From assembly GCA_905250025.1 (NCBI GenBank), contig CAJNOJ010000050.1:250135-314134 (forward strand): 64,000 bases of DNA, given 5' to 3'. Of this stretch, positions 37,494 to 50,174 are shown piece after piece; position 1 is the first letter of the stretch; every line of letters starts with the position of its first letter. The notes under the pieces were generated by a model that had not been told where the DNA came from, searched no databases, and worked only from the letters and a program-made list of their open reading frames with translations. This stretch comes from Adineta ricciae (taxonomy: Eukaryota > Rotifera > Eurotatoria > Adinetida > Adinetidae). Position numbers and translations under genes: made by a program.

Positions 37494-38860
37494 ATGCCTG
37501 GAAAAGTCGAAACAACGGGAGGATCATCGAAATACATCGGTGCATTACCGGATATGCCAGTCGAAGCTTTGATCTCTTTTGGTCCGCCAAACAATTGTGG
37601 TAATGCACCATCCGTTCGATTTTTTCTTGCCAAATACCAAGCATTTCCATGCTCATTGTATTGTGCTGGCGATGATTCAAGTGCTCTGTTACATATGACG
37701 TCCCTGGTCAATTACATTCAAGACGAATTAAAACATGATCTGTCAACGGATCGTATTTCGAGGAACTACAATCAGAAAATGAAAGATTTCTATGTCGATT
37801 CGCGTTTATGTGATCTTGGTAATGGAATCATGATTGAATTATCAGATGGTTATTTTATGTCCGATGTTCAAAATCCAAACAAACTCAAACCAGACCATTC
37901 AGATGACTATTTTCTGGTGGCATCACAAGTGCAGATCTTATATCTACCTGAACATGATGAATTTGTCAAAGATTTAGGAAAAATTTTCTCAAAAATGACC
38001 ATATACACATCCAAATCATGCACATTGAATATGGTCTGTCGAAATCAACATGGATATTATCTTAGTAGTATTGATATCAAGAAACCATTAATTACAGATC
38101 TTGCACTTCATTACGGCAAAGGATTTGTTGGAACACATGATAAAATCATTAAGAATCTGAACAAAAAAGAAGGAAAAGGAATTGTTCTCCTACACGGTAT
38201 TCCGGGTTCAGGTAAATCTATAATTGACAGAGATATATATATGTTTTCTATATGGCTTTCGAATAGGAAAAACACATTATATTCGGTATTTAATTCATGA
38301 AATTCAAGAAAAAACCTTGGTCTATGTTCCACCCGATATGGCTAAAGAAATCTCATCACCCGAATTTCTTCCATTCCTCATGCAATATCAAAATTCAATT
38401 TTGATCATCGAAGATGCTGAAAACATCATCAAGGATCGGAATGAAACTTTAGTACCGTCACAAGCTGTTGCGAATCTTCTTAACTTGTACGTCGATTATT
38501 CTTTTCCTATTGTGAAAACGATCCTAACTTCTCCTTGCTTTTAATTTTAGATCTGACGGTTTATTAGGCGACGCTATGCATCAACAAATCATCGCTACTT
38601 TTAATTGCGATTTAACAACAATCGATCCTGCATTATTGCGTAAAGGACGATTGATTGCCAATTATGAATTTAACAAGTTAGACTTAGAAAGTTCAAAAAT
38701 TCTCTCGGATAAATTGGGATTTGGTACTGAAAACGTCACCATGCCAATGACATTAGCCGAAATCTTCAATCAAGGTGAAAAACCTGAAGATGAAGACAAC
38801 GACGCACTGAGTCACACTTCGAATGGCACTATTGCAACACCTACCACTGAAAAACAATAA
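37494..38860 (+). CDS. Stand-alone AAA+ ATPase, bacterial-style
   Basis: Three exons (37494-38211, 38267-38486, 38551-38860) encode 415 residues. A roughly 200-residue N-terminal region of unknown fold (LYCAGDDSSALLHMTSLVNY, LCDLGNGIMIELSDGYFMSD) precedes one AAA+ module. Walker A is GIPGSGKTH (234-243; the phase-1 intron splits it after the Ser), Walker B ILIIEDAE (284-291), sensor 1 IIATFNCD, and an arginine-finger-like LLRKGRLIANYEF. The tail has MPMTLAEIFNQGE and an acidic end. The order resembles single-domain AAA ATPases common in Bacteroidetes-type bacteria (RKGRLIARYEF followed by KPMTLAEIYNQ); I know no closely matching animal family. Role unknown. The intron inside the P-loop shows it is at home in a eukaryotic genome. 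Confidence 0.85.
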
Positions 38861-40079
38861 GTACATACGGTTGTTACGCATTTCACTATATAATATAAAA
38901 AATAAAAAAACCTGGTTCTGCCCCACGGCTTCATCATTAGTCGATTTATGTCATCGATGTTTTCTCTTCTATGACAGATAAATATCAGTTTGTCATCGTA
39001 CATACAAATGACAAAAAAGAGAAATATCCGCAATGCTCTAGATTAAGAAAGAACAAGACAAATGTGACGAGAAGGGTGTATATGTGTGTAGTTCTGTGGA
39101 CAAGTAATCATCGTAGGTAATGCTAACATGTGAGAAATACGAAATGAAAGTAATGGCAGTGTCTGTGCGTGTTGTTAGCAATGCAAATAACGGAGAGAGA
39201 ATAACAACAACAACAATAAGTAGCAGCAGCGATGAAAAAGAAAGGAAGGATTCTCGTTTCTCTCGTTTTCTCTCTGTCGCACTTTATCAGACGTGGGAGG
39301 AAACTGGTCTACATCAAGCATTTATAAATCATCATCGTACAGAACAGTTCCGATATACAGCAAGGTCGAAACCGATCCACTTGTATCGTAGAACAGCAAA
39401 GAAAGTCAATCTGAACAGAAGGTATATACTTGAAATAACGATTGAATTATGTTAAGAGGACAGGCATGATCTGTCAATCAAACATGTGCGCATGTGCTGA
39501 GAATAGCAAGAAATCGGTAAAAATTTCATTTTTTTTTGCATCTTATACTCGTTATCGCCCCTTCGAAAAACTAAACCTATATTGGAGAAGAATTTTATCT
39601 TACTCATGATTGTTTAGTATTAATAATCGAGTAGACTATTTTGAAGATGACAAAAGCTAGCTCGGAAGTGTTATCGTGTGGCAATACATCCTCACAGTGC
39701 ATCGTGTGGGAGAGAAGAAGAGATCTATGTCAGGTAGGAACTCTGATAAGGAAAACGATTAGTAACTTTGCCGCATGGTCACTTTTTTTCTTTCGGTGAA
39801 TAATACCTAAGCCTTGTATCAATTTGTATGTAGGCTTGTAAAATCACTTTATCTATGAACTTGATCGGACAGTAGTATGCGTATCTGTGCGACCATGAAT
39901 CGTGTTTTTCTCTATTCTTTTTTTTTGAGTGACTTCGTATTTCATTCATTCAAGGCTAAGGTTACGTTTGATCTTCGTTTTTCTCTTGTATGTTATCTAT
40001 CCTTAGACAGAACGATATATAGATAAATACTTCGAGACTGATCAACATAATTTAGTTTTAATTCAACGACATCGTCATC
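38861..40079. other. Intergenic, no supported gene
   Basis: About 1.2 kb upstream of the PDZ-LIM gene. A plus-strand frame at 39120-39455 (112 codons) is Ser/Arg-rich with no domain and no splice partners. AATAAA near 38904 suits the AAA+ gene. Nothing else was seen. Confidence 0.5.
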
Positions 40080-43002
40080 ATGCCGTCGTATACAATGCTC
40101 AATATTAGGATGCAACGAGAAACGAACAGTACACCATGGGGATTTCGAATGCAAGGTAAGATTTGCTTTGCGAGGAAAATAGCGGTATATTTATCGATGA
40201 AAAAATTTGAATAGGTGGAAAAGATTTCGGTTGTCCGTTACAAATTCAAAAGATCAATCCCGACAGTTTAGCTGAACGTTGTGGAATGCAACCGAATGAT
40301 TACATTGTGAAAATTGGTCAGACTTCTACCGAAGAACTTAAACATCCAGATGCACAAGAATTAATCAAAAATCAAAATAATACGCTTGAATTAACTCTAC
40401 AACGGTTAGTGGCAGAAAAAATGCTAATTGATATTTTGTAATTGAATATATAGAGGTGCTCCACCCGACAGTAACGACTACAACAGTCATGTGGATTTTC
40501 CGCCTCATCAACTCATGCAATCAACATCCAATAATCCTCCATTAAAATCTCAGTATCAACCACGGACACCGAATCCAACACCACAGGTAGATATCTTCGA
40601 TCATCGAGTACAATGGACTATGGCTAGATGCTGAGATGTTGATGGATTTCTATATTAAGTGAAAAGAAATTGATGTGATTTGCCATACAAGATAGATTGA
40701 AGAATATCTAGCCTCGTAATCGTGCCAAACATAATCTCAGAAGACTTTCTGTTTATATTATCTAATCAAGTAATAGGAATAGGAAAGACGTGTACCAGAA
40801 GACGAGTGCAGTAGACAAGACGCAGGAGTTACAGAGAACGCGATATATCATATATCTATTTTAATGTTTGTGTATATATATATATATATATATGCATATT
40901 AGTTTGTACTCTTATCAAAACTGAGAGAAACCTTGTACTTCACGAATGATTTCTATACCAGCTGGTCTGAAACATGGTAAACTATTTAAATCTTGTAATG
41001 ACGAAACTAGGTTGCAATGCCAATCTCGAACAATCGTGCCATCTTAAGCCAATCTCATAATACACCAATTGGACTATACTCAGCTGAAAATGTAACTGAT
41101 ACAATTACGCATACGCTTCGGAGGTAACGTTAAAAAACACTTGTTTGATGCATGGAAATTCTGCATGTACATTAGTATGCATGTGGCTGTAGTTCTCCAG
41201 TTCCTTTGCCTCAGAATAATAATCGTAAAACGTCGAATACGCTCATGTCTAGCGATGTCGAAGATCTGCAACAAAAATATTTAAGTATGGATTTACAAAC
41301 AAACAAAAACGAATCAAGGCAAGGACCTGCATTTCGAGCACTTGTGCGAGGACTTAATGAAGCAGATGGTAAGCATTGATGGATATTTTTGTCTTTATAT
41401 CGTATGATGATTATCTAAAGATACACCCGATGCGTCATCAACAAAATCAAAGTAAAAATGTCAATTTCAAATGAAAATGATTTCTTTATTTCCTTATTAT
41501 TAGTGCGAATCATCAACAGATAACTAGTACATCAACAATCAAAGGTTTTCGCTATACGTCTAATCCGTAAGTACCAGCAACGATCGAAGTCTCTTTTTCC
41601 CAAACGTTAATAATCGATGATCAATATTTCTTTTAGTATAATGACTCATACAAAATCATAAAGAGAATTATTTTGAATGAGAGAAAGTTTGATGTTTGTG
41701 TTGACTATGGAAACACATACGGATATCATAATCAGGCATGTGAATGATCGTTGTCTGCATACGTTTGCATCACTTTTACATATAACACACATCTTGTGTA
41801 TATTAGGATGATTATATATCTGTTCGTTTTTCCATAGTATGAATATGGCACCGGAATATAAAGTCGAAGCACCAAAAAAGTAAGACAACAACATGTTTTC
41901 CTTCGCTATAATTACATAATCTTTACTACAACGTAGCTACAATGAGTTTAAGACAACAGCTGCTCGATCGATGCCCAAACCAACATCGGCATCTTCTCCT
42001 TACGATTACTCACAAAAGCAACAATCACGTCCAGCACCATACATGGTATCCCCAGCTCCACCACAGCCACCGCCCACGCAGCCAAAACTGAGTGGTAAAA
42101 TATCACCTACGAACGATACATAGTGTATTTGATTCCTTCTAGCGGCTGAAAAACCCTCATTCAATATAAATGTGCAAGGCACACCAGGTTCAACGAATCG
42201 TGTCTTTTTGAAAGGTAACAAAGGTAGTGCATCGTTGAATCAAAATGATAATAGCACTCAGACACCCGTCTGTCATGCGTGTGGAACAACGATCAGGTAA
42301 TTGATTCGGAAATGATTGTCTTAATCATGTCTCGTGAATTAATATAGAGGGCCGTATATCGCAGCTATTGGTCATTGTTATTGTGTAAATCATTTTACTT
42401 GTTCCAATTGTTCAACAAACCTCATTGATTGTGGCTTTGTCGAAGAGAATGGAAAATTGTATTGTGAACGTGATTTTGAACAGTTTCTTGCACCTCGTTG
42501 TGCGAAATGCTCCCAATCGATATTGAAAGTAAGGAGGCAACACTCAACAGAATAGTTTTTGTATAAAAACCAACATTCGCTAGGAATGTGTTCATGCACT
42601 TGAAAAAACTTGGCATCCCGAATGCTTTACATGTACAGCATGTAAAAAATCGATTGGTACGGGTTCCTTTCATGTTGAAGATGGCGATCCTTACTGTCTC
42701 GAAGGTAAAACTTGTTTTTTTTTCTCATCTGAATACCGCTCTCTGGTGTTTTAGATTATCGCCGCATGTTTCAAGCGAAATGTACCAGTTGCGATTTTCC
42801 TATTGAACCTGGTGACAAATATCTCGAAGCACTAGGTGGCACATATCATGTCGAATGTTTTACTTGTTCGGTGAGGTTGTCGGATATCTCATTCGAAATA
42901 CCATATATCATTTTTATGCTTCAGATGTGTCAAGTGAGTCTTAATGGTCAACCATTCATTGTTAAAAACGATCGACCTTATTGCCGTTTACATGGGCGTT
43001 AA
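40080..43002 (+). CDS. PDZ and three-LIM protein, ZASP/Enigma (PDLIM) family
   Basis: Fourteen exons: 40080-40155, 40215-40404, 40454-40586, 41011-41123, 41193-41368, 41421-41451, 41504-41566, 41838-41879, 41937-42094, 42143-42296, 42348-42528, 42584-42704, 42755-42870 and 42925-43002, total 1632 nt, 543 residues. These scaffolds link alpha-actinin to signalling proteins at Z-discs and stress fibres. The N-terminal PDZ (about 1-85) has [19 protein letters not shown] and [20 protein letters not shown]-like motif follows ([17 protein letters not shown]), then a Pro/Gln-rich linker. Three LIM domains close the protein (CHACGTTI..., CAKCSQSI..., [20 protein letters not shown]), ending PYCRLHGR. 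Zn-ligand Cys/His spacing is intact in all three. An acceptor at 41637 may give a short isoform (see finding). Confidence 0.93.
40872..40894. repeat. TA dinucleotide microsatellite
   Basis: About eleven TA units within the long (424 bp) intron between PDZ-LIM exons 3 and 4. Confidence 0.85.
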
Positions 43003-43796
43003 TTTTGCTCCTCAAGTTAACTCTAGTGAACAGTAATACACCCTTGCATCAAACAGATACATGTTTATTTCCTTGTCACATACGAAAAACTGCCTAAACA
43101 TTGAAAAGAAAAACAATCGTGCTCATGCCTATACAAATAAATATGACGTTTTCTTTATTCGTACGAATCCTTTTCTATTTTCGATGACGACAACAAGTTT
43201 AGTCGGTTGAATGTGTTAAACGCAGATGAAATCAATGAAAATAATAAAATTTGTCGAGTGCCGAAAGAACACGCTAGTGAAAAATTATTTTCAATGAAGT
43301 TGTTTATTGCATCGCACTGCAAAATTAACAACTTCATCCAGAATTAAGTGAATCAACAAGAAAGAGAAAAAAATAATTCAATTTGTTTTTCCTACCGTTT
43401 GTGACCTTGATAAAGAACCCAGAATCATCTTAATCGATAAGAATCAATAAACGTATCATCAACAGATACCAAGTCGGACTATGGAACAAATGATACAGAT
43501 GAAATATACATGATCGTCTGTGTCATTTCCATTCATTTTCTCTTTTTCGTCGTATTTCGTTTTGTGTTGATATATTAATTCTTTTCTAAGTGCTCAAACA
43601 CACTTTTTCTTATGTACTTCGCATATTGTACGTTTTCTCCATCAGCAACACAAACGTTTTCTATTGTTTTTTGTCATTGAAAAACAAACACAACGATGAA
43701 AAAAAAGCAAACGAAAAGAGAAAAAGACTTCCAATACCTATTCACAAACATTTGTCAGATTGAAATGTCTTTCGTCGACGGTTAACATCAACCCGA
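43003..43796. other. Intergenic, no supported gene
   Basis: About 790 bp, AT-rich and T-rich near 43500-43650. AATAAA near 43137 probably ends the PDZ-LIM transcript. No gene was seen. Confidence 0.5.
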
Positions 43797-45540
43797 ATGT
43801 TTCTCAGACAATCACATTTAGCTATGCCACCACCATCTGTTTGGCTTCATGTCGATGGTGTTAGTTTGCCATCAGATGGTCACCCATTTCAGCCATCTGT
43901 TCGTTCATATGATTATCAAACAAAGCATTTGCAAAGTCCAATCCAATCTCCAACACCGACATTGGCTTCACCAGCAGCGAACGCCTCTTATAGTATAACA
44001 ATGATCGATACACCATTCAATCATCACAATTCCAATAAACCGCAATCAATTCTCGAAAATGTCGATGCGCCCAAGAAAATGTTCAAAGACAGACAAATAA
44101 AAAAGGTCAAATCGTTGCCAGGATTGATCAAGTAAGAAAAGTAAAAAAAGGAAAGGACGAGACTTTTATTATTATTATTATTTGCTATTGACAACACCGT
44201 CTCAAATACAATTGTTTACTTTTAGAGGTACAGCGTTATCTCGAAATACACCTTCTCAAACATCAACATTCACAAGTCCTGCTCCATCAGCTATATCAGT
44301 GAACACTCTTCAAGATGATCAACTTCCAATGGTAACGATTGAACACAGCGATGATGGCCTTCCTATGGCCCAAGTCATAGAACCTCAAAATGAAATTCGT
44401 CGTCCACGAGTCTATTTCGCTGATTATAATCGTATTCAGTTCATCGAAGAAAATAATGAACTATCTCAACAACATCAAATACCTATCAATGATGAACCAC
44501 GGCATTCGCGAGTTCGTCTATCAAGAAAAATCTCCAATCATACAACACCATCCATTCAACGCGCGACAACACGTCAAAACTTTACTTGTCCAACATCTCG
44601 TCATCCTTGCCATCAAACAGGACATGAATCAACGGCCAAAAAAGAACATCTACCTACTACAACACGTATACAACATTCCCATATCGCAAACTTACCTGAC
44701 ATTATCAGTCAAACGTTACCCAATGAGAACTCATCACATGAAAAATATGGTTTACAACGTGAAAAATCTGTTCATCGTTCGTCGAAACCATCTATGACCG
44801 TAACTAATAGTTTAGCATTTGAAATATCTCCTCAAGCCAATCGCACGAGTAATGGTCGCTCATCACCAAATACGGATTCATCTCACGAAAGTCATAAATC
44901 TGACTCAGGTGATAGTGAAAATGGACAGTTACATGTTGGAAACGGTTCTGTATCCTCAACAGCAACAACGAATCGACAACGTCCCGCACTTCGAACAATC
45001 TCACTACGACAGCAATTTACTTCATCAACCAAATCAAAGTCAACGGAAACTTCCTCATTGAATAATGCTAATTATCATTACCATCAACAACAGCAAACAA
45101 ACAGGTCAATGCCAAGCACACAACGATCTAATTCATTAAAAGTTTCGTCTATACGTATCGTAGATAACAACGAAGATCATCATTCAAATGAATCTTCCTT
45201 AACATTAGAAAAACGATCGACAAGTAGTTCGAATGACTTCAATAAACAATCCAAACGTTCTTACATTGTTCATTATAATAACAAAAAGCCACTTGGAGGC
45301 AGCACAGTGAGTCATACCAACGATGCCATTCGCCATTTAAAAAAATCGCATTCCAATGAATCAAACGATGAAAATTTTCACAGAGTATTAACGATTGTTC
45401 GACCACCATACGGACTGGGTGCGAGTGGCCCTTCAAATAAATCGAATAGTTCATCGGCAGATGAAGTTCGTACGTCACGTAATCCAAACATGCGTACATC
45501 CCTCGAATTCAATATGACATCGAATACAATCGTTGTTTGA
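43797..45540 (+). CDS. Large disordered Ser/Thr/Asn-rich protein, unknown function
   Basis: Two exons (43797-44131 and 44226-45540) join in phase to 549 residues. No domain, signal peptide or membrane helix is visible. Composition is dominated by Ser, Thr, Asn, Pro, Gln and His, with short basic patches (KKMFKDRQIKKVKSLPGLIK near the exon junction, RVRLSRKIS) and many S/T-P and R-x-x-S sites, typical of a phosphorylated disordered scaffold. The block RRPRVYFADYNRIQFIEENN is the most ordered-looking part. It is the next gene after the PDZ-LIM protein on the same strand, but no functional link is shown. An upstream exon cannot be excluded, because CAG just after the chosen ATG could be an acceptor. 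The long open frame itself strongly supports coding. Confidence 0.7.
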
Positions 45541-45971
45541 TATTCTCTTTTGAACAAAAAAATAATCCTTTTTATGTCTACATGTCAATGTGCTGATCAT
45601 ACGAAATTCATTTTATTTATCGGATTCATTATGAAGGATATACATTGTTTTGTACTTTTGACAAATACTTTGAATAAAGATTTCTATTCGATATATACAT
45701 AAATACTGATTTCTTCAGTTAATCGTGAAACAATAGAGAAGTGCAGAGATTAAAGTTTCAATCGAGCAAGTATAGCTGCATAATACGATATTTTTATTTG
45801 CATGCAAATAGAATAAGAAAAAAAAGCATGTCTCCAAACGAATAACCATATTTTATGTATAAAAAGACACGAAAAACAAAGAAACGCAGATATTTTCTTA
45901 CTGATTACCTTCATATAAAGAAAACTAGACTATAGTATAAGAAAAAAATTGAGATTCTCATATATCTTATT
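45541..45971. other. Convergent intergenic spacer
   Basis: About 430 bp between converging genes. AATAAA occurs at about 45673. No gene or other motif was seen. Confidence 0.5.
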
Positions 45972-47452
45972 TTAAGTGCGAATGGTTGTAAGTTCATGAG
46001 TAAGTACGCCATTATCATCATCATCGATACATTTTACCTTGGAATACGATTCACCTGATTCATTCTTTGTTATCGGTAAGTTTCCATAACGTTTTACAAT
46101 GGAGAAAAATCCTTCGTATAACCAAACACCGATGATCCCTCCAACAATGGGACCAACAATCGGAATCCAGAAGAAGTAATTATGTGCGCGGAAGACTTCA
46201 TCCCAACCGTAGACGAACGCCGCAAATAAACGTGGGCCTAAGTCACGAGCCTAGAATGCGTCCAAACCAAAAATTCAGTATTCTTTTATCGATATCAATT
46301 TGTATGCATACCGGATTGATTGCAGCACCAGCGTTCGCAGCGAATGCCGAAGTAATTCCAACAATAATGAGAACAAATGCAAATGGTTTAGCAACTTCGG
46401 AAATCATGCGATTAGCATCCTAAACAAAATCAAGAAAGTCAGATTAGCAAAGAAAACCGATAACTTCTACGTTTATCAAAGCCATAACGAAAATCATTAG
46501 AACTGCTGTACCAATAACTTGATCAAAGAATGAATTCCATTCTGGCACACCACTGGTTGGCACAGTGAAAAATATATCAGCCGTGCCCCGGACACCCGAG
46601 ACGTGTCGCTCGGCACCATCAAATTGATTAAATAGACTCCAGTACAGATAATAGACAACAAATGCACCAAGAAATGCTCCAATCATTTGACCGATGATAT
46701 AAATTAGACATTGTACCGGTTTCAGTTTACGCACAGTCAACAGTGAAATACTCAGAGCAGGATTTAGATGTGCACCTGTAAATATTCAGACGAAAAATAT
46801 GCAATATTTATCTTATTAACCGACAAGAATTCTCACCACTAATAGGTCCAGCAATCATGATTGCTAAAAGAAAATAATAAACAATTTATTTCCGAAGAAG
46901 TAGCTTTTTCTAATTACATTTCCTCGGTTTAATGAAATTCGAGTGTACTATTAATAGAAGAGAATTTCTTATCAGATTTAGCATGCTTTCAACACATTTA
47001 ATCATGATAATATGTAAACAAAACTACTACGCAGAATATATGCTGACTTAGGACTTCTATTTTGTGCTAGTCACTTCAGGACTTGATTCAATTATCTATT
47101 AAGTCAGGAACCATTGCGTCGTTTATTCTGTTTTTAGACTGAGCAGAAAGAGAAAAAAAAACATTTTCTTCCATAGGCATTTGCAATTGGTGTCGCCCTA
47201 CAATCTTTTACTACTATGTCCAGAAAAAAAGTGTGCAAACTTGGTACTTGTCTACTCCTGTCAATGAAAATTTCTACCTGTATAAACGCCAATGCCAAAT
47301 GCAAGATTGATTGTGATCGTCGAATGGTTTCCTTGATGCGAGAGTTTATATTGAGCGATAGCTGATTCACCAATTAGAATCAACATGAATGTTCCAAAGC
47401 ATTCTGCTAAACCTTGCGTAAGATATTTTTGTAATTCTCTCACTTTTGACAT
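45972..47452 (-). CDS. Aquaglyceroporin 1 (MIP family)
   Basis: Five exons (47278-47452, 46837-46863, 46471-46775, 46312-46419, 45972-46250) give 297 residues. Aquaglyceroporins conduct water and glycerol. Six helices carry two half-helix loops: SGAHLNPALS and INPARDLGPR. The Asp after the second NPA (NPARD) and the long loop E mark the glycerol-permeable branch. N-terminal LAECFGTFMLILIGESAIAQ is the MIP signature. The second exon is only 27 bp. Between exons 1 and 2 is an unusually long 414 bp intron. An in-frame Met at 47533 would add 27 residues; Met at 47452 (MSKVRELQKYL) fits the family. The C-terminus is hydrophilic with an acidic DDDD run. A tandem paralogue lies at 47920-49365. Confidence 0.93.
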
Positions 47453-47919
47453 AATATCACCGTGTTTTGTTATACTATTCAGTAAACTTCTGCTGTTTGT
47501 AGAAAAAAAAAGAATCGAAGAGTACACCACCAAAGATGTATGTCAGACTATTTCCTTTTTTTTTATATATATTTTTCTTTTCTCTTTTTTTCCTTTTCCT
47601 TTAACTATCATGAGAGACAAGGTCGTTCGCCGCCCAAGTGTATTATCAAAGTCATAGTTAAGCATTTTCTTGATATATTTTCGTATATTATTCCAGTTCG
47701 TATTTTATTCACATATGTAAATATACGGTTGTCTACACAAAAGAAAAAAACAACAGACATTCACAAGCGAATACATCGTGTCTCATCACGAATCATTCCG
47801 AAAAACGGTTAGATTCCATCACACAACAAACAATGAATGTCAAGAGTGCCATGTTTTACATCGATGATATCGTGCCTATTAATGATCAAAGAATGTGCTA
47901 CGAAAAACCGATAAGACAA
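47453..47919. other. Spacer between the tandem aquaporin genes
   Basis: About 470 bp, T/C-rich near 47548-47600. It holds the promoter of aquaglyceroporin 1 and the 3' UTR of aquaglyceroporin 2. No other gene is supported. Confidence 0.5.
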
Positions 47920-49365
47920 CTATCGATTACTTTCATAGGAGACTTGCGTGTGAACAGGATGTGTTTTCTTATGATGTTTTCCTTGGTCAGGTTGTTCTAT
48001 AGCATCGATATGTGTAATACCGGGCAGGTTAGCATATTTCTTCATGAGAATTAAATAACCTTCGAATATATACACACCGATCAGTGCACCAATGATTGGG
48101 CCAACAATTGTGATCCAAAAATAGTAGTGATTTGCACGAAAAACCCCCGGACCATAGATGATCGATGCAAATAGACGTGGTCCAAAGTCACGTACCTAGA
48201 TCAAAATAATGAGACTATGCTTCATAAAGACATGACAGTGTATTTACAGGATTGATCGGATTTCCGCAATTGAGGCCCATTGCAAAACCAAATGTTGTTA
48301 CCATGAGAACAAAAGAAAATGGTTTTGCCGCGTTAGATATCAAATAATTATAATCATTGCCAAGTGCCATGATAAATATCATCAAGAGGCTAGCACCAAT
48401 AATCGCATCAAGTAAACAATTCCAATTGGGTACACCTTCGGCTGGTACTGTATAGAAGATATCTGCTGTTGCATTTGGACCTTCGTGTTGTCGAATACCA
48501 CCGTCGTAGAGATTAAATTGGCTTATATAAACGAGATAAACCATAGCACTGGCTAGGAAAGCACCCACTATTTGACCAAAAATATACATAACACATTGCA
48601 GCAGTTTCAGTTTACGAAGTGCCAGTAGTCCAAGACTAACTGCCGGATTGACATGAGCTCCTGGAAAAACATATTCATATTATGTCATTTCAGTTTCAAA
48701 ATCGAACGGAACTAGGAATTAATCTTTCTTTGGTATTGAAAAGAGAATGCTTTGTGACGACAGGAGGTACGTTCAAACTATTAAATAGGTTTCAATGGTA
48801 ATAACAAGTTACATATAAAAACTTCTTGAGTTTGTGTAAACCGACAACAAGATTCCCTCAAGGATGATAAAAAGAAGGATAACAGAAGAAAAGGACGTCT
48901 TTTGTTATGATTTATTACTGTGTGAACTAGGGTGAAATGTTTTCAGAGTAAAACACGCCGCAATAAAGCTCTCTCTCTCGACGTGGTGGAAACAGATAGA
49001 GTTGTCATATGATGTTGAGATTTATTGTATCGAGATAACAGCAAAGTTAAATTTGGTGAGCTGTGATGACTGAAAATATCAGTCGATGGTTCTCAAAATA
49101 GAACTTTAGATTTCTACTTGAAAATCATTAGGGAAGCTAGCTGTTAAAGGGAATCTATCTAACCTGAAATAGGACCAGCTACCATCAATGCGACATACAC
49201 TCCAGTTGCATAAGATAGATTCACTCCAATGTTGTTGTTGGGCGTTGGTTTGGTGAACTTAAACTGAGCCACAGATAAGTTTCCAATAAAGATAAGAAGA
49301 AACGTGCCAAATAGTTCTGCCAGACATTGGGCTGCGAATTGCTTCAATTGTTTTGGGTGGAACAT
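47920..49365 (-). CDS. Aquaglyceroporin 2 with variant second NPA motif
   Basis: Three exons (49164-49365, 48248-48660, 47920-48195) encode 296 residues; Met at 49449 would add 28. The first half has [20 protein letters not shown] and [15 protein letters not shown]. The second half has [16 protein letters not shown], so the second pore motif is NPV rather than NPA, while the glycerol-type Asp after it is kept. The loop-C region ([17 protein letters not shown]) has an N-glycosylation site. Compared with the paralogue it lacks the intron after MALGND and the 27 bp exon is fused into exon 1, but the long first intron (503 bp) persists. The C-terminal tail is His/Lys-rich ([12 protein letters not shown]). 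The NPV change sits next to the pore constriction and may alter selectivity (inference). Confidence 0.92.
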
Positions 49366-50174
49366 GGCTTTGTCGTATGATGACGAACTCTTGAGTATAG
49401 AAGATAAGAACAACAATCTATTATAATTCAACACGTTTTGATAATGCAATGCAAGATAACTGCATTAATATTTATATGCGACGTTTTCTGCAGTCATAAA
49501 TCCAGCGTTTTCGTATCTCAAGAACGTAAATCATGATAAATTTTACGTTATTTCTTCATATCGAACAGACCTGAATCATGCGGAAAATATGTTTCAAATA
49601 GATATTATTTTTCATTTGCCTTGATTTCGAATAATATCTTCGTTAACAAATAATAGAAAATGAAATTCGATATCACTGTACCTAAGTGCACATTTCCATT
49701 TTACAGGCAAAAACAAAGTGATCTCTACTTCAGTTCGAATCGAGAACTATATCTGATTACTAAAACAATACGATAAAAACTCATTAATATAGTCTGAATC
49801 CAATCTATCCATACATTCCTGACCCGATGGACTATCTGGCGCTCGCTTTTGAGATAGTTGTCTTCTCGGTCCATGCTCGTGAAAATGATCATCAATATAT
49901 GATTTGGCACATTGGGTGTGTCAGTATGTATCATAGAGGTACACGAAATACTTTGAATATCATATTAAATACCTGGATGTAAATTAATACAAAAGCAACT
50001 ATTGATTTAGGTAGAAAGTGCACACCTGAATTGATAGAATAAAGCTGCCCTTCAACTATTCATGACATACAAAAGAGTTTGAATCATTAGCGAGCGATCG
50101 TTTTTACAAACATGACAATCATCTTTGTCTGAATGACAGTAAAACGCGCCAAATAAACTCGCTCCAAACTAGAT
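49366..50174. other. Divergent intergenic region
   Basis: About 810 bp between the minus-strand aquaporin and the plus-strand EF-hand gene. No gene was seen. A GTTCGAATC near 49734 resembles a tRNA T-loop, but no cloverleaf surrounds it. Confidence 0.5.

Noticed and set aside
39120..39455. 112-codon plus-strand frame upstream of the PDZ-LIM gene
   Set aside because: Ser/Arg-rich chance frame over simple sequence; no acceptor, donor or domain supports it.
44390..44797. Overlapping 135-codon frame inside the disordered protein gene
   Set aside because: Shadow in another frame of the much longer 44226-45540 exon.
49725..49760. tRNA-like T-loop (GTTCGAATC)
   Set aside because: No acceptor stem, D-arm or anticodon arm could be built around it.
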